From Chytridium lagenaria (Eukaryota > Chytridiomycota > Chytridiomycetes > Chytridiales > Chytridiaceae): a DNA stretch of 64,000 nt. Within the stretch, counting starts at the first letter, position 1; the number at the start of each line of letters is the position of its first letter. The notes beneath the pieces are model-generated. The model saw only the letters and a list, made by a program, of their open reading frames with translations. It did not search any database and had not been told where the DNA came from. Of the stretch, positions 1-12,900 are shown in pieces. The stretch spans positions 150,406 to 214,405 of the forward strand of contig JAHLKC010000062.1 of the NCBI GenBank assembly GCA_025449115.1. Direction: 5' to 3'. The position numbers were made by a program, and so were the translations under genes.

Positions 1-1
1 A

Positions 2-1590
2 ATGCAAGCCCGATGGCGTCGTATCCGCAGGTGGGGAAACGGGAAGAGTTTGGCGGAACTCGTTTATGAGAAGAAACTGTTGGATGAGATGGAGAAGCAG
101 TTGAATGAGTTGGCTTCGGATGGGTATATGGGGAATGGGATGGAGTCTTTGGGGACACCTTTGACTTCTCCTATTGGGATGTATGCTGGGACGCCGATGA
201 CGTCGCCGATTGGGATGTATGCGGGGACTCCCATAACGTCGCCTATTGGGATGTATGTGGGGACTCCTATAACGGGCTGCGTTGAACCCATCACCGCATG
301 CATCCCCGATGATGCCTCCACCCATTGGTGCTGCCTCGTTTTTTCATTACAAGTCACCGATAATGGCGCTAGCTGATTCGATGGGAACCAACCCATCCCC
401 TCTGTCAAATCCGTCTGTGACCAACAACACTGCATATCTGCAGCATCCTTCCCCACTCCTCACCTTGGCTGATCCCATGGGCAACAATAGCCTTCTCCCA
501 TGTTTGGAACCAACCCCATAAGAACCCCAGCCCTTCCACCTCTGGATCTCAATCATCTTTCAAGTCGTTCACCCAATTCAGGAACAACCCCAGATTTCTC
601 GTTAAGCGTCAGCACTCCCACTGGAACCGTTTATCCTTTACTCGAAAATGATTTCGGTCTTGGCACCACCACCGCTGCCTCTGCAACCTCTCTCTCCTCA
701 ACCTCATCTCTCAACCCTAACCCAACCTCTGCATCAGCTTCCCTCGACTCCCTCCCCTTCGCAACCTCCCCCCACAACCTCCCCGTCAACCCCTCCTCGT
801 CCACTCCCCATCCCTCCAAGCCCTCGAATACGGCCTGGACGACCTCACCCTCGCCTCCAAATCCCCCGACCTCTACCTCACCCACCCCTCCTCCTACTCC
901 ACCCTCACCCCCAACATCCCCTTTATCCCTCATCTCTCCCCGCAACACTCCCCAAACCTATACTCCCCCCACCTCTCCCCACACGTGTCCCCACACAAAC
1001 CGCGGGAACACTGGCTCCCTCGACTCTCTCCAAGACACAGGCATGGACCTCATGGACGAACTCCTCGGCATCAACGCCACCCCCCCCGACCCCCCCCCCG
1101 CGGTCGTCGTCGCAGCATCAGCACCACCCGTCCTCGCAGCGTCTCCCCATACGCCCGTCATCCCCGCACCGCGGCCGACATTGAAGCCTCCCTCCCGCGT
1201 CCTGATGAGCCCGTTGTTTGTGTGCAGGCAGTGTGGACGTGGGTTTGCTCGGAAACATGATATGCAGAGACATGAGCGGTTGCATGAGGGGGTGAGATGG
1301 AGTGTGGGAGTTGTGGACGGACTTTTGCGAGGGCGGATGGGTTGAAGAGGCATTTGAGGACTTCGATGGAGGCGGCGAGGAAGGGGGGGGGAGTGGATGT
1401 GTGGGGGTGGGGAGGAGGAGGTGGTGACGGAGGCGGGGTGATGGGCTTTCTTTTTGGGAGTTGTAAAAGTGGGGGCTTTTTGGTTTTGGGGTGGTGGGGA
1501 GTGTGTTTGTTGATTTTGGAGGTTTTTTTTGTTATGATGTCTTTGTGTTTTTATGAGATTTTATTTACTCTGAAAGAGCCTCCTCCATAA
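2..1590 (+). CDS. C2H2 zinc-finger protein (5' partial), frame broken at several points
   Basis: Likely nuclear DNA-binding transcription factor, cut by the window start. The N-terminal part has an imperfect repeat of TPITSPIGMYAG-like units (about 150-270), then a Pro/Ser/Thr-rich middle. Two C2H2 fingers end it: finger 1 from about 1223 (CRQCGRGFARKHDMQRH) and finger 2 from about 1303 (CGSCGRTFARADGLKRH). The fingers lie in different frames; one extra G in the five-G run at 1288-1292 would join them through a normal HxG linker. Earlier frame changes lie between 270 and 376 and between 490 and 521. Beyond finger 2 the sequence runs into G-rich low complexity, so the true stop between about 1345 and 1590 is uncertain. 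The finger pair resembles that of the convergent gene at 2375-3755. I do not recognise an orthologue or its targets. Class is secure; gene model is not. Confidence 0.7.
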
Positions 1591-2374
1591 ATTCTATCTG
1601 TTTATCTTATCTTTTTTTACATTTATTTTTTATACATTATGGGAATGGAATTCACTCTGGACTTTTTTTTAGGCCTTCTATCATCTACATATGAGAAATA
1701 AAGAAGAAAGCATTATACAAACGCCTAATTCCCCATTTCCTCGTTAAAAACGTGAACACCAGTTAAAAAAAATAATTTGTAATAACACACGAGATATTTA
1801 TTCAATGTTTTTTCTTTGGGATGGGGAGAAGGGGGGTGATGGATGGATATTCGATGTATTTTTCCTTTTTTTTTTCACAACAAACAAACAATAACACAAG
1901 ACAATAAGTTAACACCATTTTTCCAACAAAGATACAAAAAGGTTAGCCTCAAAAGAGAGTATACATACAAAAGATATCTGTGCAAAGGACATAGGCGGGG
2001 GAAAACAATAGGGGGTTGTGAACATATCGTCATGTTCTTTTTCAAAATGACAGCCAAATATAAAAAGAGGATAAAAGTAGAGTACAAAATAAGGATAAAC
2101 AAAATACGGGAGGGGGGAAGGATCAAATACCGGTGGTGTTTTTTTTTTTGTTGTTTTGTTGTTTTCTTCTTCATATTGGGAGGGATGTCAAAAGAATAAA
2201 TAATATACACGGTGAAAGAGAGTTTTTTTGCAAAAAAAAGAAAAGGGAAAAAGTAGTTGTAGAAAAAGAGAGAGTTGGTTTCTTTGACAAAGGGATTTGG
2301 TGGTGTGGGCAATAAAAATAAAATAAAAAGTTGGGGAAGAAGGAGGGGGAAATATAGAATATAGGGACGAATCA
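1591..2374. other. Intergenic region between two convergent genes
   Basis: Shared 3' flank of the two C2H2 genes. It is A/T-rich with long T and A runs (for example around 1660, 1870 and 2140) and several AATAAA-like words that could serve 3' end formation on either strand. The open frames here are low-complexity Phe/Lys-rich readings without recognisable domains. I see no gene. Confidence 0.5.
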
Positions 2375-3755
2375 TCAAAACCCATTTTCTCTCCTCCTCC
2401 TCATCCCTTCACAGCACCTCTTCCTCACATGCCTAACCAACCCATCCTTCCTCGCAAACAATTTCCACAATCCCCACACGCAATCTTCTCTCCAGCATGA
2501 AGTTTTCGATGTCTCAACATGTCGTGTTTCCGAAGAAATCTGCGTGAGCAAGTCTCACAGGCGAATTTACGATCCTCGTCGTCTTCTGGAACGTCATAGG
2601 GACGACGTTGAATTCGATGACGACGGGATCGGAGAGGAGGGGGGAGGGAGGGGGAGGAAGCGGGGGAGGTGGAGTCGGTGTCGGTGGGATCTTCTTGTGG
2701 ATCTATGGAGGAGGTGGAGGAACCGTCCCAGGCAGAGTTTTCGACTTGGGAGTCTGTGTCGAGGAGGTGGAGGTCGGCGGAGGAGAGGGGGAGGGGTGGA
2801 AGAAGGATGTGTGTTGTGACACGTCATTCGGGTCAAAGACAAATTCTGAGTTTGGCAAATCTTCTTGGTTGTCATCTGTGTTGTAGAAGGAGTTGGAGAG
2901 AGGAGCCGAGGTGGAGAGGAGGTGATGAAGCATTTGGTCGTGGTTGGGAAGAGGTGACTTTGACATGATGGAGAGAGGGGAGGGTGGAGGTGTTGAGGAG
3001 GTGATGTGGCCAAAATTGAGGGTGTCATTGGTGATGGGATTGTAGGAGAATGTGGAGGGGGTTCGCGAGGTCCTAGAAAAGGGTTGGATGGCAGAGGTGT
3101 CCAAGGTAGATTGGTTGGGGAGGGGCTTAGAGGACAAGGCAGGGGTCATCAGACCGTATTGCATAAAGGGATGCATGGACGATGATGACGATGATGATGA
3201 CGTGGATGCCTGTTGGTGAAATGGGACAGGCATGTCGACAGTTGTAGGAGACTGAGACATGGCGTTGAGATGGTCTTGTTGCTGCTGCAACAATTCCCAT
3301 TGGCGTTCAAGGTCCCAAAGAATCTGCATAGTGGACCGCGATGGTGGAGCCGGAAGGTTCTGGAAGGGGTAGGCGGGGAAGTAACCCATTGAGGAGTTGA
3401 ATGGGAAGGGCATAAAATTTGGGGTTGGGATGCGGAAACGCGGATGAATGATGGAAGAGGATGATGAGGACGATGTCGACGCGGGGTAATACATGTCTGT
3501 GAATGAGCCGGGGGGAGGGCTTGGCAGAACGGCAAAGGGGCCGTCTGGAGAGAAGATGGTGTCTGGAGAGTGAAGATGGGCAAAGTTGGATGCAGACAGG
3601 TCATCCGATGACGCTGTCGTTGAGATGAAATTCTCTTGGTGGAGTTTGAGGGCTGGAAGATCTCTGCTGCGGATGTTGCTTGAACGCCTGCGCGGAGCAC
3701 TATCTTGCTGGTACAGCAAGTCTTTGGTGTCGAGAGGATGACGAGTGTCGACCAT
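2375..3755 (-). CDS. C2H2 zinc-finger protein with Ser/Pro-rich N terminus
   Basis: Probable transcription factor. The ATG at 3755 follows a poly-A stretch on the coding strand. About 350 residues are rich in Ser, Pro and Gln with serine runs and a short Gln-rich helix-like stretch (WDLERQWELLQQQQDHL). C-terminal finger 1 reads CETCSRRFLRKHDMLRH (from 2559 downwards), followed by a canonical linker HAGEK and finger 2 starting CGDCG. Finger 2 continues as FARKDGLVRH only if one base is added to the A run at 2456-2458 (a T run on the coding strand). A second frame change falls in Pro-rich sequence near 2700-2630. With these mended the protein ends at the stop at 2375-2377. The fingers match those of the convergent gene upstream, suggesting an old local duplication or a shared lineage-specific family. 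Targets unknown. Confidence 0.7.
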
Positions 3756-3980
3756 CTTTTTTTTTTTTTTTTCAAACTGCTGGCTTTGATGGATGGATGA
3801 GACGCGTCGAATATAGACCTTGCTTTGCAGGATGGTAGAAGGAGCAGCAATGAATATGGTGGGGTGGACAGCAGTTGCTTTGTGCTGGCTAGACTGTACA
3901 GACTAGTAGAGCGCTTTGTTTTTGTTGAGAGGACAGGAACGGAGGTTTAAGAAAAAAAAAAAGTACTGGTATGTAAGGTA

Positions 3981-4021
3981 TGGATGAATGAATGAATGAA
4001 TGGATGGATGGATGGATGAAT
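3981..4021. repeat. Microsatellite (GAAT)n/(GGAT)n
   Basis: Consecutive GAAT units change into GGAT units. It forms part of a cluster of tetranucleotide arrays upstream of the zinc-finger gene at 2375-3755. Confidence 0.9.
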
Positions 4022-4032
4022 GTGGAATGTGG

Positions 4033-4137
4033 GACTGACTGACTGACTGACTGACTGACTGACTGACTGACTGACTGACTGACTGACTGACTGACTGACT
4101 GACTGACTGACTGACTGACTGACTGACTGACTGACTG
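4033..4137. repeat. Tetranucleotide array (GACT)26
   Basis: About 26 perfect GACT units, uninterrupted. The long Gln/Ser/Val readings through it in several frames are artefacts of the repeat. A shorter array of the reverse-complement unit lies at 4533-4563. Confidence 0.97.
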
Positions 4138-4342
4138 GGGATAAGGTGGGTGGAGGTGAAGTATGTAATTGATGGGGGGTAAGTAAGTAGCTGAGTTGAA
4201 GTGAGGTGAGGTGTTGTGGGGAAAGAGGATCAAATTGAATGTGGATGGATCTTAGGGTGGTGATGATGATGATGTAAGTGGTGCATGTAAATAAATAAAA
4301 TAGGAATAAATAAATAAAAATATGTATGTTGGATAAGCACAA

Positions 4343-4370
4343 GTTTATTTATTTATTTATTTATTATTTA
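4343..4370. repeat. Microsatellite (TTTA)n
   Basis: TTTA/TTAT units. Complementary AAAT-type units lie at about 4290-4318, so the two could pair. Confidence 0.85.
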
Positions 4371-4532
4371 TTAAATGAATAAAAGAAATTTAATAAATTT
4401 ATTAAACTTTTTAAGGAGGAATTTCTTTTTCTTCTTTTTTTCTTTTTTCTTCTTTTTCATATTCATTGTTTGTTTCTTGATTAGGTACTTTTGTTTTCAG
4501 ATTCATCAACAAATACCATTAAAAAGTGATTT

Positions 4533-4563
4533 AGTCAGTCAGTCAGTCAGTCAGTCAGTCAGT
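4533..4563. repeat. Tetranucleotide array (AGTC)n
   Basis: Nearly eight AGTC units, the reverse complement of the GACT array at 4033-4137. The two arrays are inverted repeats about 400 bp apart. Confidence 0.95.
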
Positions 4564-4683
4564 GAGTAAGTGAGTGAGTAAGCACGCAAGTGGTGAGTAA
4601 AAGCAAGTGAATTGATCGCATGCAAATGATGGAGGAAAAGGAAAAGGAGTGGAATAGAGAAACGGAGGGAAAGAATAGGGAAT

Positions 4684-4702
4684 GAGAGAGAGAGAGAGAG
4701 AG
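4684..4702. repeat. Dinucleotide array (GA)n
   Basis: About nine GA units in gene-poor sequence. Confidence 0.9.
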
Positions 4703-5544
4703 GACAGGCGGAGGTATGAGCTTGATTTGACCTTCCTCTTCACATTCCGTGCATAACATGTACCGCATAAATAAATAGTAATTTACTTAACCTCCCTAAA
4801 ATGAAAATGGTATGACACTTTATGTAAATATTATGTGAGGGCCATGGCTTGCTTGTCCGTCAGTCGGTGGCGTCAAAACGCGTTTTATGGAATTTTAGAA
4901 TTTGGAGTCTAATTAGTAATAAAGTTAATTAATGTTATAATTTTTTATATTTACATAGCAATTAATGATTAATAATAATAAATAATACATTTTGAATGTC
5001 ATGTGTATATTTAATTTCACAGGTGTCTTAATCGAGGGGTTTAACGGTGGCTGTGCAACAAAGAATCATTGGTTGGAATATTCGATCGACACATTTAAAA
5101 CTCCGCTTGACACACTTGATACTTTGTCCAAAATGAAAATTATCCGGAATCGTGGAAAACTCCATAAAAGGCGACAATGTCCTTTCCGAACTATCCAGGC
5201 ATTGCGCCACTTGGCAAGTTAATCCGAGGTGTTAACAAGACGTTCTGCGGAGACAAAAGAAGGCAACGAGACCAACCTCACGATAGTATGTGAAACTGCG
5301 GCCTCCTACCACGAATGCAAGAATGTGGTACGTAGGAGTTTAAATAGGTACTCGTAATGTATATTTTACAAAGTAGGATCGCGCAAAATTCATCCAACAT
5401 GTTGAGCCAAGTCGACATAAACGTAACTGATAAAAAAGAACAGCTTTCAGTTTAAAATAGCTCAGCCATTCTTGGATGCTATAGCAAGAAAACAGTTCGT
5501 TCAACTTTCTACTCCGATGCCAGATAGCAGTCGCGTTCTATTTA

Positions 5545-5594
5545 GACTTTGAAAAACCTGGTTGGTACAGACTCTGAAAAACCTGGTTGGTACA
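5545..5594. repeat. 25-bp tandem duplication
   Basis: Two copies (5545-5569 and 5570-5594) differ by one base. They sit directly beside the duplicated gene fragment at 5608-5765, so may mark the rearrangement junction. Confidence 0.85.
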
Positions 5595-5607
5595 CGGAAC
5601 GGGCAAG

Positions 5608-5765
5608 GGATGGGGAGGTTCTTGAATCTGATATCGCAGGTAGACTTGGAGGAAGTGCAGGAGGTGAAGAAGTTGGTAGGTAAGGGTGGAACCTTTGATG
5701 GTGATAGATCCACCCGTCGTATTAAGGGAAGACGCTTTAACTTTAAATTCTTTGGAAGGGGGTAA
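5608..5765 (-). pseudogene. Truncated, decayed copy of the last-exon region of the two-TM protein gene
   Basis: This segment aligns over its whole length with 17724-17893, inside the last exon of the gene at 17440-19011 and in the same orientation. Shared residues on the minus strand include PPSKEFKVKASSL and TGGSITI. The copy lacks about 10 bases (after the GGTTCCACC stretch) relative to the intact gene. That deletion shifts the frame, so the second half (TSCTSSKSTCDIRFKNLP) is read in another frame from the first. No flanking exons are present. It is a remnant, not a functional gene. Confidence 0.85.
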
Positions 5766-6944
5766 ATCATAATCAAGGCTGCTGATAAGCAACGGAGCCA
5801 CTTTTCCAGCATCTAACTTCTCAAATACCCAGGAATTAACCCCAAGAGGAGTAAAATTTGTTTACAGCAAACGTTCGTGGCGGTAAGCATTGCGCCTATT
5901 CACAAAAAAGTCGATCTTCGTTCCAAGGTTTCCCTGAGAAAGTACACAAGTAGATGAGTACGACATCGATGTAATAATGGGAAACTGTGTATTCGGGGCG
6001 AATAAATACCTAAAAAGTAAAGAATAAAAAGAGAACGGCACGAATATTTTCTAACGGCAAACTGTGCCGTACCTACAAGGAGAGGTCGAGGGATATACAT
6101 ATATATGCAAAAGGAACACGTAATAAGAGCAGCGGCAATATTGCCGCAGGCCGCTGTGGGAAAGGATGAGGGAGACAGATGGGGGCTGAAGAAAGAAAAG
6201 AAAAAAACACGTAAAACGGGAGACGCGATGACATGGTACATACTCAGTCGTGACAAGAAGGGACTTCCGCAATCCCATAGATCTCGAGTAGAGAGTAAAC
6301 CCACACTGACCTTTATGTTGATACCGCCATCGACCATCATCAGCGTCATTTAATAAAGGAGCCATCAAGTATTGAGAGAGCGTAAATTTTAGTGAAGTAT
6401 GACTGCCAACTGAAGCGCACTAAAAATCATCAAGGGCATGTACGGAGATTGGAAGTGATTAAAGATAGTCAACATATACAATGAAAAAATAGATACATTG
6501 ATTAACGCTTTGCTGCAGCTCTAATACGACGTGCTCAATCCACCTAAATATTATTACTGTTAATTCTGAATATAAAAAGTTAAACCCAAATATGATAGGA
6601 AGAAAGGAAGAAAGCAAAGACCGAAGGCAGGAGCGTGGGAGCCCTATACTTCCATCATGTGATACTCTTTACTTTTAAACGCGATAAGGAAGTAAATCGC
6701 GCAAAGAAAGAGGCACAGCGCAACAATTGAAAGTTATCTTTGCTTGCTTGTCTCCAAGGATGTCACATCATGCCATGTTATCGTGGGAAGCGGAGGGGGT
6801 CAAGCGCTGTCCATCAACCAAAGCTGATAGCAAGTGATTCATCATTCCGTTTTCGCCTTCATAAAAGTCTTTCATACATCCAAAGGAAGCCTTCATTGAG
6901 ACGAAACCAAACCAGCATTAGGAAGACGAAGCAAAACCACCATC

Positions 6945-9900
6945 ATGAATTTGAACGAAGTGCTGCTCCGAAGTGCTGCAGGACGACTGATCTGCTCCAT
7001 AGATGAAGAGACTGAAGCTACCATGATCTGTGTTGATTGCATTGGTTCCCCGCCGTTGTGTGATGACTGTGAAGCTGTTGGTCATCGGTCGAAAGCCAAA
7101 CAAGAACACCGCCGTCTCAAGTTGAGCGAATTGATGACGGGCTACCATCTTTCAAACTCCTTGTATGTAAAGGATGAGGTCGTTCCTGACTCTTCCGAGG
7201 GGTCCGTCGCGGTTGATTCTGCTCAAGTTGGTGAGCTCACCATCACTGACTTGGGTCTTGACCCACCAAAATCTGACAATCATGATGATGTGGCCTTCAC
7301 ACCCTCGTTCGCACCCTCCCAAGCTGACCCCGATATATTGGCGTCCAGCCCGCTGTTGGCGCGTTATCCTGGCTTCTATAAGCTTTTAGAGATTGTGCAA
7401 GATACATCGTCGAACGGTTTAGGTACATTATTGTTTTTCGAGTTTCGATATTCCTTCCATATCTTTTTAAAGTCTCTTGAACATTACCCTCATTCTTCCT
7501 ATTTTTCTCTCACACTCTGACTCTGCTTTTATTCAAGTCGACAAGATTGTTATCTCGCAACCCTTTCTGCGAAAATTATGTAACGACCTGGTTCCAGGGA
7601 GCTACAAGTCCGAGTCCAACATTGATTTCGGTGCTCTGGAGAAGCTAAACCTGCGATTTGTGGGAGTTTACGGCAACCAGGCTAGTATCGCCAAGTACTT
7701 GCTTCTAAAAAACGCTATTTCACACGATTTGTAAGTTTCTCTATGAGATATTCCAGTTTGACCTCTAATGTTGTTATAGCTTTGAGGATCTTATTGCGTC
7801 CTCGATGATGGATAACCCTCATATGGGCGGTGCGGCCCTGTTCACTCTCCCTCCAGGAATGTATCTGGTGATCCCTCCTCCCACTTTAAAGGTCGGCTAC
7901 GTGATCCACTGGCCCGAAGTTGGAGCCTACAAAGATTCCGCTGAAGAGACCTATTCAAGCACCCACAAGAGCACAGTGAACCTTCAACGATATCTTACCA
8001 AGATTTGCGACCAGATTATTTGCGCAATGACGGACGAGGAGCTTGATGCCTTTGACTTTTCTTCTATCGCTACCTCGGAGATGAAGGGGAATGATGATTT
8101 TGATGACGATGAAGATCTTACATCCATGACGAACATGTTCCAAGTCACCACGAATCAGTCTCAAAAGGAGAATTTCACGATGCATCCTGGTTTTAAGGTA
8201 TGTCTTTTTATTTTATTGAGCTAACTGTTTTGTTTTTTCAAAGATCCCCAATATAACGGCTCTCCCCGTCGTTTCCGAAACCGCAAAAGAATTCTCCCCC
8301 ATTATCGCAAGCAGTGATCTGTTCCAAACTGTTCTCATTCCTAAAATCAAGGCATCCGTTGTAGAGACGACTGAGATTACTAAGGGGATTTACTCCGACA
8401 GCGAGGCTATTAATTTTTTACTGGGACGATCGACAAAGGGCAACGACACCGCGCCATCGGATATGATGAACCAAAGTGCCCTCCGTCTTCATAAGGATCT
8501 ACCGTTCAACGATTTCCAAACGCTAGCCCCAATTTTAGATAAGCTGCTGGGGATCAAGCGGAAGGCCTTTCTTGCTAAGGAACCATTCAAGGGAAGTCAA
8601 AGAGTGAGACGAAGACTGCAAAGTCGGAAGAGTTGAGGCAATCTTCGGTAGCCTCGGATGTCACGGAAGCGGTTGATTCTCAGGATATTAACGATGATAA
8701 AAAGTCAAAGCATCCGCTGGAAGATTTAGAATTGTTTCCTGAAGACACTTTTGTTCGGATTCTAAAGGAGGGCTCCAAGCGACGTAATTTGCTCAGGGAA
8801 TCTGTTGATGCTAAGCTTAGCGACATTAGCATTGAAACATCGAAAAAGGAGATGGAAGCAAAGGAGACAATCCGGCTTGCTCGTCAGTATCTCCTCTGGA
8901 GAGAATTCGGGTTCGTTTAGATTTAAATTGATTTGTGTTGTATGCATCTACATGCTGTTGTTTAACTTATTTTCTCTGCAGGTCAGAAAAACTTTCTCTA
9001 TTTTTGAGGCATACCGCGACTAAGAAATGCTCTGTGCTTCTTGGTCTGGACGATGACGGAAAACTTTCTTCTGCTTTTCGTGAAGAGGTGGCAGAAATGT
9101 CTGGTATCGGAGCAAGTTCTCATTCAAATATTTCGTCTGCGAATTCTCTGCAAGAGAAAGACGTTCGTGTTCCTATCCCATCGTCGGCATCTAATTCAAA
9201 TCTTCGGCCTGAAAATCTTTCGCAAGAGGAGGACGTTCTTGTACATTGTCGGCATCTGCAGAGAATGAAGGACGGGACAAGTCCTTTTCAAGCTCTTGTC
9301 TTCCAATTACCAAGGATCTTTCAGAAGCGCCAGGCGTCGTTATTAAAACGGACATTATTCACTCCGAATCAAGCGTTGCTATGGTTGGGAAAGGTTAGGC
9401 GTTCTCTTAATACTATAACTCTAACTGTTTCTGTTTTTTTTTTCTCTCGGACTTCAGGGCGCCTACCGAAGGATCTCCCTATCTTGAAACACGGACAGCA
9501 CGGTATGTTTCTGCTAATGTGATGATGCGTAAAAATATTTTCCTAATACATATTTTCCTCCACTTTGGCATCAGCATTCAGTAAATGTGAGCAAATATTT
9601 CCTGAAGCTGCGGATTCTATCCGCAATGAGTGTAATCGGCTTACGGGGCAATGGCGATCATTTGTGCGTAATATAGTCTTCGCGAATCGATTTGTCGACG
9701 TCGTGTTAAAAGAAACTAAGAGGAAGAAGGGGTCTTTAAAGAATAACTGGAAGGAAGAACTCTTTTACGACGTTTTTAAAAACGTTCAGAGGGCAGGGAT
9801 ATCCTACGGAGATACGGTGGCATCTTTCTCGGTTTCAAAGATAAAGTCGCGCTTTGAGCAAATCAAAATATCAATTTGCGAATTTATCGACGGGGTTTCT

Positions 9901-12900
9901 GTGGAAGATGATGATGATAATAAGACATTGTCTGACTCACTCAGGATGCTGGTGTTAGATATTGAGGGAGCTAAGACCTTTGATTATACCGCTGAAGCAT
10001 GGACAACAATTGAGCAGATGCTTAACGGTATACTTTTGCATCAAGGCAAGGGATCTTACGCGGACGTCACTAGGAGAACTCCGCATTTCAAAGCCGTCAA
10101 GTATTATTTCGACATTTTCCACGAGGTGTTTGTCTCTACGGATGTCCCAATGCACCTTTTACCTGATTTTTCGAAAGAAAGTAAGGTTCTACAGGATGAG
10201 ATTACGGCATATATCGAGATCGAGAACGGTAGAGTTGGCCAGTCTACTGTTGAGACAGCTGGATCCGTATTAGCAGGCCTTTTCCCTGACGGGTTGGTAT
10301 TTTTCGTACATATTTACAATTGTGTATTGGTAAAGTTCTTTTTTAAGTTAACATATTTTAAAGCACTCCAGTTACGATAACAAGCTGGAGTATGTATTTA
10401 CCTTTAATGCTTCTTATTTATCTAATATTTATGTAGATGGTGGCGCTTGGTACACCGGCAATTCTACTCAGGTACGGGTGCAATTCGAGAGCAAATCACA
10501 TGAAAGCATCGTCTACGACATAATCAGGACCGCCTTGCGAGATGACGATCGTCGAAAACTTGCGATTGCCAGCTCATCAGAAGTTTTTGGAATTTTAACC
10601 CCTAGAACCACTGGCATTATTGAAAGCTTTTCTATGGATATGAATTCTGAACTCATGTAAGTCCATGATCATCAGCGTCCTTGCTCATTTAATACTCGTT
10701 TCCTTTTTTTCAAATAACTCACGCAAACACTACACTAGTAAGGTCTTCCACTGCGAAAACAGTAAGCTACTCCTATTTTACAAGACGGTTGCGAACGCCA
10801 CCAAAATGCAATACGGAACAATACGGGATATTAATAAGGCGATCTCGGAAGGGAATAGTACGAAGTTTTTTCGCAGAGGGTGCGATTTTCTTGATTATCA
10901 TGATGGTGACGGGGTTTTGGTTTTATATGACCACGAAAAAGCAAATGTTAGGTGTTTTGAATCTTGCTCACCGTTGATTGTTTTATTGATAAATCTGCTA
11001 GATTGCCGTTTATAAATTCGATGAGGCCCGCATTGAACTTTCTCCTGTTCAAAAGCAGCACAACGTTTTGGCTTGGTATAATAACGAGACACCCGATCTT
11101 GTTTGTATCAAATTTGCTCAAAGCAGTGCGGAGGAGATTTGTTTTGTCGAGAGGACTGGTCGAACTCGAGTATTCAACATTGCTTCACTTCAGTTTCAGC
11201 CTCGAGATTTTATGCTCCCTTGTTTCAACTCAACGTCATCAATTCTTCGTACGCCGGGAGGAGAAATGCCTTTTGGTGATTGCGGAAGTTGACACCGAAA
11301 GTGGCCAGCAAGTAGAGACGTTGCCCACTGACAGTCCGATAATGGAGAATGACAAGATGCTAGGGCCGCAAAATATCGACGTTCTTAAGCAAACGGAGGT
11401 TGTGACGCATGAGGTATTTATCTTCCTTTGTAATTTGTTTACTTATATTGCAGTCATTTGAAGCAACGTCAGACGTTTGGAGTGAGGGCGATGATCAGTT
11501 TAGCGATTCCGAAGGATCCGAGTTCTCTCTCGTTGGCTGCGACAAAAAGCGTACTACAAACGTCAGGACGGATGAGCTGATGCCGCTGAAAACGACAGAA
11601 GTTAACGGTGATCCACCCGTTAAGGGAAATGGGAGCGATGAGCGGCCTTTATCGATGCCTTTGACCACAAAGGGTCTCGTCTGCTTTGTCTTCTTTGCCT
11701 CCAAGCTAGGAGAAGTGGAACCTCTGAAAATAGAGTTACCAAACCGAATCACGCCGGCGATCGCCAAAACTTTCACCGTGTCTCTTATTGAAAAGAGACA
11801 GCTTCATCTCGTTGGAATTGACGAGGTTTGTGCTATCTGAAACCCCTACCCAAACATTATTTTTTTCCCAAACCTTACATCTATCTTCCCTTCGGTTTAT
11901 GCTAGGAGGGTCAAGTGTTTTCATTCTTGCTCGACATCTGCGTTGAGAAGAAAAGTTATGATTTCGTCAAGAGAGATTTCGCACAACGGAATTTAATTAT
12001 AGTTGAATCCGGTGGTCTCATTTTCAAGCTAAAATCAAGCGCTGCCTCTCAGTCCGTGAAGGGTCGGGTTGGCGATTCAATCGTCATTGGTAAAGAGACG
12101 AGAACTATTGTTGGAATACGAGGCCGGTCCATTGAAGTGGATGCCCCGTTAACGGTCGCCGTCTCTCCCGCGGAGGTCGCATTTGAGATTATACGCCGCA
12201 ACAATTCCAATGGACTTCTGGACTGTTTCCGGCATATCTATGTGAGATACCCCATTGAATCGGTTCTTGGCGATAATTCCTCGAGCATTGTGCCGCATTT
12301 GATAATCTCAGTGATCGACTCAAGTGAAAAAGACGTGATTAAATCAGGATCGCTTAAATCAGGATCTTTTGAATTACCGTTCGATATGACAGCGTCTATG
12401 TCCTTGACGCAATGGACGAGTCTCCAATCCCGAGCACCTATTGCAACCTTGATCGTCAAATTTGTCGCGTACCTGGAAGCTCTTTTCACGCATCTACAAA
12501 ACGCCACGAAAAAGGATTGTTCAAAGCTTATGGTTTTTTCGAAAACGGTTAAAGTCGACATACTCTCTTGCCAAGACTCATTGCATTTTTTGCCTTCAAA
12601 ACCAATTGGCTCGTGGATGACGGGCTTACTCTGCTTGCTTCCGCTGCAAATTGCGACGACACGGTCAGGGCAACTACTACCTCTGAAGGACGGCATTTAC
12701 TCAAATGTGATGGAGGGTCTTGACCTTGCTGGGATATCGCGGGCGATCACGTTTGGGTGGCTAGAATCCATTTTTACATTTTATGGGAAGAAAAAACTCC
12801 CGATTAAGGTACGTACTTATGTATAATAATCTGTTAAAACTTCGCCGTACTCCATTGTAATTGAGTAGTAATTAATAACTTCGTTTTAAAAAAAAAGGTT

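Larger units (their letters stand above)
4703..6944. other. Gene-poor region upstream of the giant GTPase gene
   Basis: I find no intact gene here. It holds a 25-bp tandem duplication (5545-5594), a decayed gene fragment (5608-5765), an imperfect hairpin (5303-5338) and A/T-rich filler. Short open frames (for example 4992-5222, 6105-6353 and 6740-7006) have no domain, no plausible splice continuation and no resemblance to neighbours. The promoter of the GTPase gene should lie in the last few hundred bases; no convincing TATA box was seen. Confidence 0.5.

Noticed and set aside
253..372. Intron in the first zinc-finger gene with GTATGT donor at 253
   Set aside because: Joining to acceptors at 353 or 372 produces immediate stops, so the frame change there is not explained by that intron.
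1843..2378. Open frames on both strands in the T/A-rich intergenic DNA
   Set aside because: They are Phe/Lys-rich readings of homopolymers with no support on either strand.
4033..4137. GACT array as telomere or CRISPR-like array
   Set aside because: No spacer structure, a simple 4-bp period, and no telomere-type G-rich repeat. It is an internal microsatellite.
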